Assembly (NCBI GenBank): GCA_031259505.1
Contig: JAIRLL010000092.1
Span: 1 to 9,102, forward strand
Source of the DNA: Tannerella sp.
GTDB lineage: Bacteria; Bacteroidota; Bacteroidia; Bacteroidales; Tannerellaceae
DNA length: 9,102 bases
Reading direction: 5' to 3'
The notes beneath the pieces are model-generated. The model did no database searches and was not told the origin of the DNA. It saw only the letters and a program-made list of their open reading frames with translations. The position numbers and the translations under genes are program-made. Each line of letters starts with the position of its first letter. Position 1 is the stretch's first letter. Shown one piece after another: positions 1-5,604 of the stretch.

Positions 1-608
1 TGCAGATTCTCTATCCGTATGACGCCCTTTTTACCGGTGTTCGCCACTTCGTTCCATTTCTCGACAAGGTCGTATTCGGGCAGTACACGGATGTACGAAC
101 GTATCTCCAGCGGGTAAAATCTGTCCCGCTGAATGATTTTCAACGTCTGCCGTCCGTCAGCCGTGATGATTTCTCCCGACTGATATTCCAGTTCCACATC
201 GCGCACTCCGTCGGGGAAAACGGCTTCGAGCGAGGGCGTTCCGTTCACGTATCCGCCACGGACGGGTACTTCCGCGCCCAATGCGGAAGGGGGATTTTCC
301 AAAGCCAGCCTGTTGCCGTAATACACTTCCTGCACTTCGCCTTTCGACGAAACGCCAATACGGTAAACGGTAGTGGCGGTCGTGATATTCCATTCTTTTC
401 CGCCTGCTCCGGATTGAACAATATCCTGCGCAATGATTGCCGCCGGTAAGATAAACAGGCAGCAGAATGCTGTCATTCGATTGGCTATACGCTCGGCGGC
501 ATAACCGTACCTGTTCATTCGTTCCTGTATTTCGGGATTGTTTCGTGCACCCGTAATACCGTTTTCAATACTGTGCAGCCTGGCTGCAATTGTCTGATAC
601 TTTTTCAT
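1..608 (-). CDS. GH36-type alpha-galactosidase-like enzyme, 5' part only (runs off left edge)
   Basis: About 202 codons are visible from the ATG at 608 to the window edge, and the frame is open throughout. Residues 1-44 are hydrophilic and helical-looking. Residues 45-60 (MTAFCCLFILPAAIIA, then QD) form a signal peptide with a likely cleavage after IIA. From about residue 61 the protein resembles the N-terminal beta-sandwich of GH36/melibiase enzymes: a Tyr-Arg-Ile-Gly-Val strand, GEVQEVYYGNRLALENP, an EAVFPDGVRDVELEY segment, and a strand ending LPEYDLVEKWNEVANTG, which matches the family's pattern of ionised-substrate-like 'NxG' endings. The catalytic barrel lies beyond the window. The family removes terminal alpha-galactose or alpha-N-acetylgalactosamine residues. 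The leader implies periplasmic export. The gene follows a SusC/SusD/GH2 cluster but has its own candidate promoter at 666-673. The start at 608 keeps an odd extension; a start at 476 would give the signal peptide directly but with no basic residue. Family assignment rests on pattern recognition of one domain. Confidence 0.72.
   Translation of the reverse strand, partial: MKKYQTIAARLHSIENGITGARNNPEIQERMNRYGYAAERIANRMTAFCCLFILPAAIIAQDIVQSGAGGKEWNITTATTVYRIGVSSKGEVQEVYYGNRLALENPPSALGAEVPVRGGYVNGTPSLEAVFPDGVRDVELEYQSGEIITADGRQTLKIIQRDRFYPLEIRSYIRVLPEYDLVEKWNEVANTGKKGVIRIENL
477..608 (-). other. Foreign-looking 44-residue N-terminal extension fused in frame to the GH36 leader
   Basis: The first 44 codons (MKKYQTIAARLHSIENG..., then NNPEIQERMNRYGYAAERI) precede a complete signal-peptide core. 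They look like the start of a different protein: from memory, a small cytosolic helical hypothetical protein common in Bacteroidales begins in a very similar way and normally continues with more helix after the 'YGY..ERI' motif. Here the similarity stops at residue 44 and the hydrophobic leader follows immediately in frame. My inference is that a recombination or deletion joined the 5' end of that gene, and possibly its promoter and start codon, to an exported hydrolase. The alternative is a mispredicted start, with the 44 codons being fossil sequence. Confidence 0.4.
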
Positions 609-665
609 GTTTTCCTGTTTTTTTTAGTTAGTAATGCGAAATGGATAAAATGTTATTACTCCCTG

Positions 666-673
666 CAAAGATA
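666..673 (-). promoter_or_regulatory. Candidate Bacteroidetes -7 element for the GH36 gene
   Basis: Read on the minus strand this is TATCTTTG, an exact match to the Bacteroidetes primary-sigma -7 consensus TAnnTTTG. It lies 57 nt upstream of the ATG at 608, giving a plausible leader of about 50 nt. A TTTG at the expected -33 position is not present; the sequence there is GAAG, inside a direct repeat. A weak -33 box together with a repeat at that place would fit an activator-dependent promoter. It implies that the GH36 gene can be transcribed separately from the SusC/SusD/GH2 unit. Confidence 0.6.
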
Positions 674-691
674 TAAAATTCACGAAAGTCT

Positions 692-711
692 TCTTCATAT
701 TATCTTCATAT
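692..711. promoter_or_regulatory. Direct repeat, two TCTTCATAT copies 11 bp apart (possible activator site)
   Basis: Exact copies of TCTTCATAT lie at 692-700 and 703-711 (ATATGAAGA on the coding strand). The 11-bp spacing puts both on one face of the helix. Relative to the -7 element at 666-673 they would be centred near -36 and -47, overlapping the place where the -33 box is missing. Tandem half-sites in this position are typical of activators of the AraC or response-regulator type, which commonly control such loci. The binding protein is not in the window, so this is inference from geometry. Confidence 0.4.
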
Positions 712-717
712 TTTACA

Positions 718-727
718 GAAACGTTTA
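718..727. promoter_or_regulatory. Palindromic AAACGTTT site upstream of the GH36 gene
   Basis: The plus strand reads GAAACGTTTA, with the 8-bp perfect palindrome AAACGTTT at 719-726. The identical 10-mer (opposite orientation) occurs upstream of SusC at 8871-8880, and I found no other AAACGTTT in the window. A central CG flanked by A/T half-sites is the general form of LacI-family operators. If the candidate promoter at 748-775 is used, this site would sit about 14-23 nt downstream of its start, a position suited to repression. Confidence 0.35.
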
Positions 728-742
728 TTGAAGTTTTTTTCT

Positions 743-775
743 GTATGCAAACATATATCCGTGGTGGTATGCAAA
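743..775 (-). promoter_or_regulatory. Second candidate promoter and GTATGCAAA direct repeat
   Basis: On the minus strand a TTTG (775-772) is followed after 16 nt by TATGTTTG (755-748), which resembles the Bacteroidetes -33 TTTG and -7 TAnnTTTG pair, although the spacer is a few bases shorter than usual. The two TTTG boxes fall within an exact 9-bp direct repeat, GTATGCAAA at 743-751 and 767-775, 24 nt apart. The repeat could therefore be two promoter-box copies or a protein-binding site. If active it would give a leader of about 130 nt for the GH36 gene. Confidence 0.3.
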
Positions 776-850
776 ACTGAAAATAATTGATTATTCGTTT
801 TTCTTTCCCCATTGGACAGCAGCGTTTTTCGACAGGATGGCAGAACAGAA

Positions 851-965
851 TCGTTTCTCCCCGGAGCAGAGCCGTTTCAGCGCCGGTACGGAATGGTTTC
901 GGCGTGCAGCAAAATCATTTTGCCGTGCTACGAGGCTGTTTTGCCGCGACGCCGAACCATTTCGT
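851..965. repeat. Degenerate tandem repeat, ~21-nt period, about five to six units
   Basis: TTT anchors recur at 854, 875, 897, 918, 939 and 960, with spacings of 21, 22, 21, 21 and 21 nt. The best-conserved units (897, 918, 939) begin TTTCGGCGTG, TTTTGCCGTG and TTTTGCCGCG. The units at 854 and 875 match less well and the one at 960 keeps little beyond TTTCG. An irregular unit may extend the array left to about 825. The units directly abut, so there are no spacers. It occupies the 3' flank of the GH2 gene and is noticeably GC-richer than the flanking promoter region. Function is unknown; a decayed intergenic repeat element or a structured mRNA 3' region are both possible. Confidence 0.55.
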
Positions 966-1008
966 TGAGATACTTTCCTGTTGAATCCCGTTGAATTCCG
1001 AATTTTGA

Positions 1009-3825
1009 TTATTTCAGCCACGTCTTTATCAGCGCCGCATCCACTTCCTGCGTTGGATTGAATTTATCCGACGCCATGTACTGAAGTAAACTTTGGTGAA
1101 ACTGTCGAGCAACCGGGCGATTTTTCAAGTCGGAATAAATATCCATCGAACAGACCATTAATACCCCATTACCGACCTTACATTCGAACAGATAACCCAG
1201 TTTTTGATTCGTTACAAAATTGTCGACCACCTGTACCAAAGGTTTCATTCGGACAGGCGTTTGATCCAGTACCATTGCCTGCGAATGCATCGCCAAATCC
1301 CACCATTGCCAGTTTGAATACGAATCCGTCGGGAAAGTTGAAAAAACAGGATGTGCAGGGTCGCATAAAATACCCATCGTGTGAGATTTTTGATGCCATT
1401 TCATCAGAGGATTCCAAAATATGGTCGTAAAACATCCGGCACGCGCTCCCGGTAAATCTTCAAATTTTGGAAACAATAAAACTTTTTGCCCGTTCTCCAA
1501 TGCTTGCTCGACATTATTCCCCCAATCGTTAAACACTTTAATTTCCGACGGTACAGATGTATCAACCTTTTCAGGATATACCCAAAAATCCCATCTGTTC
1601 GATGCTTTTACCTCCGGGATTTCAATTACAAACTGCAATTTCGCAGGCGATGGCAATTTGTTTAACGGAACAGATATTTTCCCCAAAGGCGTCAAGCCTC
1701 TTCCTTCAAGACGGACTTTCTCTGATTTTCCGGAAATCAGCACATCTCCCCCGTCGTTGCAAATATGCCAGCGCGCCTGCAGATTCTTCTTTACAACCGG
1801 GCCGAAATAAGCCAGTTCCGCATGTCCTTCAAATGTCTCGCCTTGAGTCCATATCCGCTTGTCCATCCTCAACAGAGGCACAGAAGAGGAACAAAATTCC
1901 CTGAATCTTTCCGGCGCAATCAATCCCTTCGATTCCCAGAAGGCATTTATTATTCCGACAGGAGATATTCCCTGCCCCTGGAAATCATGCAAATCAAGCA
2001 ATTGAAATCCGCCATATTCAGGTGTGCGTAATGTGGATTCTATTTCTTCCTTATAAAGTAACAAAGTTAGTTGTCCGGACGCCTGAACAAAATCTGCCGC
2101 CTGATCAAGAAGCCCTTTTTCACGCAGGTCATCCCTGATCCGTTCGTAGTTGAGATTGCGGAGCGCTCCGTTATATTGGGGGATTTCCGAAAGATCGGGA
2201 TAAACAGCCCATTGCCCCATCTCATGAGATATTACGGGGGCATTGATTCCTTCTATGGCATCCCGGTAGTCGCTTGAGGTTTCGGGAGCGTTCGTATTAA
2301 ACCGTGTGACGGAGACCACATCGCCTCCTGCCCACTGGATACCGACCGTCCGTTTCCGGTCAACGCCCCAGGCCGAAACATAAAAATCATCCGTACAGCC
2401 TGGTTGCCACGGATGAGAAGTACAGCAATACAGACGACGCGGGTCATGCTTTTTCGCCTCTTCGATAATTTGGTGTGTAAAATCGGTATGACTTCTTTCG
2501 TTATGGAGGGATACCAGACCGAAAGAGGGATGATTGCCGTATGTATCCAAAACGGTCAACAGTTCCGAATAGGGAGGGCTTACCATTTCTATCTGGAAAA
2601 TCATCCCCAGTTCGTCGGCAGCCTGAAAAGCGGCTTCCGGCGGACACCATGTATGAAATCGCACATGATTCAGCCCGTACTGTCTGTATACCTGCAACAC
2701 GTGCATCCATGTTTCTTTGTCCATCGCAGGATCGGCTTTGAGAGGAAACTGTCCGCAGTCGAGCGTTCCGCGCAGAAAAAGAGGTTGTCCGTTTAACAGG
2801 AACCGGCTGCCTTCGGTTGCCAGTTCACGGATTCCGAACAGGATATTCTTCCTGTCCGGACTTCTTCCGGAAACACTTAATACCGCTTCCAGTTCATACA
2901 GGAAAGGATTAAATTCATCCCAAAGAATGGGGTTTGAAACAGGTATTTCGGTTTTTACAAACTGGAGTGTATCCGACAGGACACACACGATTTTTTGCGT
3001 CGATACAGTACCAGGCTCTCCTTTTTTACGGACAGTCAAAAATATGGAGCCATTGCAAAGTTCCTTTGCCTCATTTCTCACAGCGATATTTACGACCACT
3101 TTTTTATCATGGATAGATGGATATACCTGCATGTCTTTTATTGCTATCCTGTTTTCGGCCTGAAATTCGATTCGGCCGATAATACCGTTCCATCTTGCAC
3201 CGGAACCCGGAGTAATATGATGAGACCAGAGCGTTTCCAATGTGACATTATTATCCACTCTGACGGTAAGCCTGTGCCTGCCCGGTGCGGCGGCTTCCAT
3301 TATCTTGTGGATATGAGGTATTGCAAATGCCTGATATTCGCCTTTGAGCTTTCCATCCAGCCATACTTTGCTGCTCCCCGGTATTCTTTCGAGAAACAAC
3401 CGTACCGGTCGATCCCGCCAGTGTTCGGGAATGTCGATTTCCCTTTCGAACCAAAGAACTCCGTCACAGGCATAAAGACGTTCCAGTCCGTTTGTCAGTC
3501 CCTGTCTGTATTCGAGTTTTTGCCCCAAATGTCCGTCGCTGTCCGTACCGGGCAGATACATTTTTTCAGGCTGTTCGTCTATATTACCTTTATAATACAA
3601 CATTTCGTTCAGCCGCAGATCTGCTTTTTCAGGCAGTTCGCCTTTATACCAGCCGGCGCTTATTCCTGTATTAAACGGATCGAGCGCCACACGCCAGTTT
3701 CCTGCAAGCGAAATGCTATGATCCGGTTCTACTTGAGCAGATAATCCAAATGATATAAAAAGGAATATGCACAAAAGCGCGTTATTCCCGCGAAAACAAC
3801 TACTATTCAATATGTTTTTGTTCAT
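1009..3825 (-). CDS. Secreted GH2-type glycoside hydrolase, substrate unknown
   Basis: The protein has 938 residues from the chosen start at 3825. Residues 1-30 form a signal peptide (hydrophobic core ALLCIFLFISFGLSA, then QV), which favours this start over the in-frame ATG at 3918, which would put 31 residues before it and overlap susD by 7 nt. A GH2 sugar-binding beta-sandwich spans roughly residues 37-225 (LAGNWRVALDP, LPGTDSDG, WFEREIDIP, GSSKVWLDG). An Ig-like domain follows to about 335, then the TIM barrel to about 650. The likely acid/base is Glu443 in SLHNE and the likely nucleophile Glu535 in ISHEMGQW, matching the family's NE and SE(F/Y)G-type motifs. The remaining ~290 residues are an extra C-terminal region, partly resembling a glutamine-amidotransferase-like fold. 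No lipobox Cys is present, so it is probably periplasmic. It lies downstream of susC-susD and would trim the imported glycan. Whether it is a galactosidase, mannosidase, glucuronidase or arabinosidase cannot be told. Confidence 0.85.
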   Translation of the reverse strand: MNKNILNSSCFRGNNALLCIFLFISFGLSAQVEPDHSISLAGNWRVALDPFNTGISAGWYKGELPEKADLRLNEMLYYKGNIDEQPEKMYLPGTDSDGHLGQKLEYRQGLTNGLERLYACDGVLWFEREIDIPEHWRDRPVRLFLERIPGSSKVWLDGKLKGEYQAFAIPHIHKIMEAAAPGRHRLTVRVDNNVTLETLWSHHITPGSGARWNGIIGRIEFQAENRIAIKDMQVYPSIHDKKVVVNIAVRNEAKELCNGSIFLTVRKKGEPGTVSTQKIVCVLSDTLQFVKTEIPVSNPILWDEFNPFLYELEAVLSVSGRSPDRKNILFGIRELATEGSRFLLNGQPLFLRGTLDCGQFPLKADPAMDKETWMHVLQVYRQYGLNHVRFHTWCPPEAAFQAADELGMIFQIEMVSPPYSELLTVLDTYGNHPSFGLVSLHNERSHTDFTHQIIEEAKKHDPRRLYCCTSHPWQPGCTDDFYVSAWGVDRKRTVGIQWAGGDVVSVTRFNTNAPETSSDYRDAIEGINAPVISHEMGQWAVYPDLSEIPQYNGALRNLNYERIRDDLREKGLLDQAADFVQASGQLTLLLYKEEIESTLRTPEYGGFQLLDLHDFQGQGISPVGIINAFWESKGLIAPERFREFCSSSVPLLRMDKRIWTQGETFEGHAELAYFGPVVKKNLQARWHICNDGGDVLISGKSEKVRLEGRGLTPLGKISVPLNKLPSPAKLQFVIEIPEVKASNRWDFWVYPEKVDTSVPSEIKVFNDWGNNVEQALENGQKVLLFPKFEDLPGARAGCFTTIFWNPLMKWHQKSHTMGILCDPAHPVFSTFPTDSYSNWQWWDLAMHSQAMVLDQTPVRMKPLVQVVDNFVTNQKLGYLFECKVGNGVLMVCSMDIYSDLKNRPVARQFHQSLLQYMASDKFNPTQEVDAALIKTWLK

Positions 3826-3864
3826 AATGTAATGAATTTTCTTTTGAAAATATATCCGGTAAAA

Positions 3865-3895
3865 CAAACTGCCTGAAAAAATATCAGACAGTTTG
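3865..3895 (-). terminator. Strong hairpin between susD and the GH2 gene (attenuator or mRNA-stabilising element)
   Basis: In the minus-strand transcript the arms CAAACUG-U-CUGA and UCAG-G-CAGUUUG pair over 12 positions with a single U-G wobble and a 7-nt loop (UAUUUUU). In a plus-strand transcript the same position would be a C-A mismatch, so the structure fits the coding strand. It is followed by UUUUACC, a weak U-tract. It begins 16 nt after the susD stop and ends about 40 nt before the GH2 start. It could be a partial terminator lowering GH2 expression relative to susC-susD, or a barrier to 3' exonucleases that stabilises the susCD segment. A full terminator is less likely given the gene order. 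Confidence 0.6.
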
Positions 3896-3911
3896 AAAAA
3901 CCTCATTAAAA

Positions 3912-5576
3912 TCACCATCCCGGATTTTGTTCGAGACTGGGATTGATTGCGATTTCTTTTGTCGGCAAAGGTCTCAGATAATGCCTGTTGGGATCAAAAG
4001 TCCTTCCTGTTTCCGCAATGATAAACCCGTCTGCATCCGTTTTGCTTTGCCATGCGGGGTCTGCATACGGATTCCGGTCCGAACCTTCAATGATGACAGG
4101 CTCCGTCCATTCCGAGCCTGCGATTTTGATTCCCTTGATATCCTCTTTCAGTTCGGTTTCGGCCGTTTTCCAGCGCCTCAGATCATCCCACCGGAAACCT
4201 TCCAGCGCCAGTTCAACCGTTCTTTCGCGGCGCAACTCCTGTTGCATGTTCAGACCGTTTGCCGCAACAAACTCGTTAGTCAGTCCCGGCATATTCACCC
4301 GTTGGCGAATCAGGTTGACCGATTTGTCCAGATCCGCATCGCTGATGCTTCCATTCTTTTCAAATACTGCCTCCGCATAGACAAGAAGTATTTCCGCATA
4401 ACGGATGATATGGTTGTCGAAATCCTGTTTTCGTGTCAGCATGGAAACACTGTCTTCCGACATATATTTATAAATAATATAACCCGTATTACTGTTGCGT
4501 TGCGGATAAAACGGCCAGTTTTCTACCCGGCCGCTGTGAATCGGCTGATATGCCATCAGTCCGGGCGTCATAAAGGTCATTGTCATCCGCGGGTCGCGAT
4601 TCTGAAATTCGGATGTTCTGGTATTGTATCCCTGAAACAGTGAAGACTGTGTTACAGGCAATCCGTCGCTGCATAAGTACATATCCGCCAGTTTTTTTGT
4701 TGGAAGGTAGCCCGTTTGCTGAATGCCGAACGAATAATCATGATGGGAAATATCGATCTGATAGCGGCGATCCAGAATCGCCTCGCTGCAGTCGTCGCCC
4801 GCTTCAATAAACAAATGGCGATAACTCTCCTCCCCCATTCCTTTATACAGTTCATACTGTCCGCTATTCATTACGGCGCTTGCCGATTCAATCGCCATAT
4901 CAAGATATGCGTTCGCGCCGGCATCGTTGCGGAATTTGGCCCAAGTACCTTCAAACAGGGCTACTCTTGCCTTTAATGCCGTGGCGGCTCCTTTGGTGAT
5001 GCGTCCCCGGTCTGCGTCCGACAGGGATTTGCTTTCCGGCAAACCGGATGCGGCCTCGGTCAGATCTTTCAGGATAAAATCAACCACGTCTTTCCGGCTT
5101 GCTCTCGGGCCGTACAATTCTTCGCTGTCTATATCTAACACCTTGGTAACAAGCGGCGCTCCGCCGAAGAGCCTGTACAGTCTCCAATAGTTGTATGCCC
5201 TGAAAAACAGGGCTTCGGCTACATAGTTTTTTATTTCTTCGGCGATCGGCGAGGTAGCTGCCTTCTCAATGATATTATTGCACCTGCGGATGTAGATGTA
5301 TTGATCATTCCAGTTTCCATCCGTTTCCGAAGGCTGATACGTGCCGTTACTGACGGAATTGGGCATATTGAATGCAATGTCCGACTCCGTATCGGAACCG
5401 AATCCTTCCAGCGACAGATACAGGTTATTGGCCGCCAGTCTGTAATCGTTGGCCGTTTTCCAGAAAGAAGCATCCGAAATCGTATCTCTCGGCGTCAAAT
5501 CCAGGTCTTTGCTGCATCCGGTCAAAAGCAGAATGCCAAAGACCATCATCTTAATATAACTATCTATATGTTTCAT
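3912..5576 (-). CDS. susD: SusD/RagB-family outer-membrane glycan-binding lipoprotein
   Basis: The protein is 554 residues, a normal length for the family. It begins with a lipoprotein signal peptide ending LLLTGC (lipidated Cys21). The following SKDLD resembles the acidic/lysine export signal that sends Bacteroidetes lipoproteins to the cell surface. Helical TPR-like segments include FFRAYNYWRLYRLFGGAP (124-141), and the C-terminal SusD/RagB signature is clear: ERTVELALEGFRWDDLRRW (451-469) and YLRPLPTKEIAINP (533-546), ending in NPGW. It acts as the lid of the SusC channel, capturing glycan at the surface. It starts 28 nt after the susC stop, so the two are co-transcribed. The family name is secure; the ligand is unknown, and this is a homologue rather than the starch-system SusD. 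Confidence 0.95.
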   Translation of the reverse strand: MKHIDSYIKMMVFGILLLTGCSKDLDLTPRDTISDASFWKTANDYRLAANNLYLSLEGFGSDTESDIAFNMPNSVSNGTYQPSETDGNWNDQYIYIRRCNNIIEKAATSPIAEEIKNYVAEALFFRAYNYWRLYRLFGGAPLVTKVLDIDSEELYGPRASRKDVVDFILKDLTEAASGLPESKSLSDADRGRITKGAATALKARVALFEGTWAKFRNDAGANAYLDMAIESASAVMNSGQYELYKGMGEESYRHLFIEAGDDCSEAILDRRYQIDISHHDYSFGIQQTGYLPTKKLADMYLCSDGLPVTQSSLFQGYNTRTSEFQNRDPRMTMTFMTPGLMAYQPIHSGRVENWPFYPQRNSNTGYIIYKYMSEDSVSMLTRKQDFDNHIIRYAEILLVYAEAVFEKNGSISDADLDKSVNLIRQRVNMPGLTNEFVAANGLNMQQELRRERTVELALEGFRWDDLRRWKTAETELKEDIKGIKIAGSEWTEPVIIEGSDRNPYADPAWQSKTDADGFIIAETGRTFDPNRHYLRPLPTKEIAINPSLEQNPGW

Positions 5577-5604
5577 AATGATTTATTTTTATTGGTTCAA
5601 CGAA

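Larger units (their letters stand above)
609..1008. other. 400-nt intergenic gap between the GH2 and GH36 genes
   Basis: No convincing gene is present. The half next to the GH36 gene (609-800) is AT-rich and carries promoter-like elements, an 11-bp-spaced direct repeat and an AAACGTTT palindrome. The half next to the GH2 gene (about 825-965) is GC-richer and consists of a degenerate 21-nt-period repeat. Both strands stay open for 60-76 codons across the repeat because its period is a multiple of three, and this is not evidence of coding. I see no GC-rich hairpin plus U-tract, so no clear intrinsic terminator for the upstream operon. Confidence 0.75.

Noticed and set aside
782..795. AATAAT/ATTATT dyad as a terminator
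   Set aside because: Only A/T pairs with a two-base centre; too weak for a terminator and likely by chance in AT-rich DNA.
851..965. CRISPR array
   Set aside because: Units abut with no spacers, are degenerate and only about 21 nt long, and no cas gene is near.
980..999. GTTGAATCCC / GTTGAATTCC tandem 10-mers after the GH2 stop
   Set aside because: A single imperfect short duplication with no wider context; it may be drift.
791..1021. 76-codon minus-strand frame across the 21-nt repeat (Arg/Asn/Ser-rich)
   Set aside because: The frame is open because the repeat period is a multiple of three; overlapping plus-strand frames are open too, and the peptide merely restates the DNA repeat.
2995..3744. 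249-codon open frame on the plus strand
   Set aside because: It is wholly antisense to the GH2 gene, starts without a signal, shows no recognisable domain and is explained by the base composition of the opposite strand.
3826..3918. Upstream in-frame GH2 start at 3918 overlapping susD
   Set aside because: It would add 31 residues before a complete signal peptide and translate through the intergenic hairpin; the start at 3825 fits a secreted enzyme.
3927..4643. 238-codon open frame on the plus strand
   Set aside because: It is antisense to susD, whose family signatures are unambiguous; the translated product is Arg/Phe/Ile-rich without motifs.
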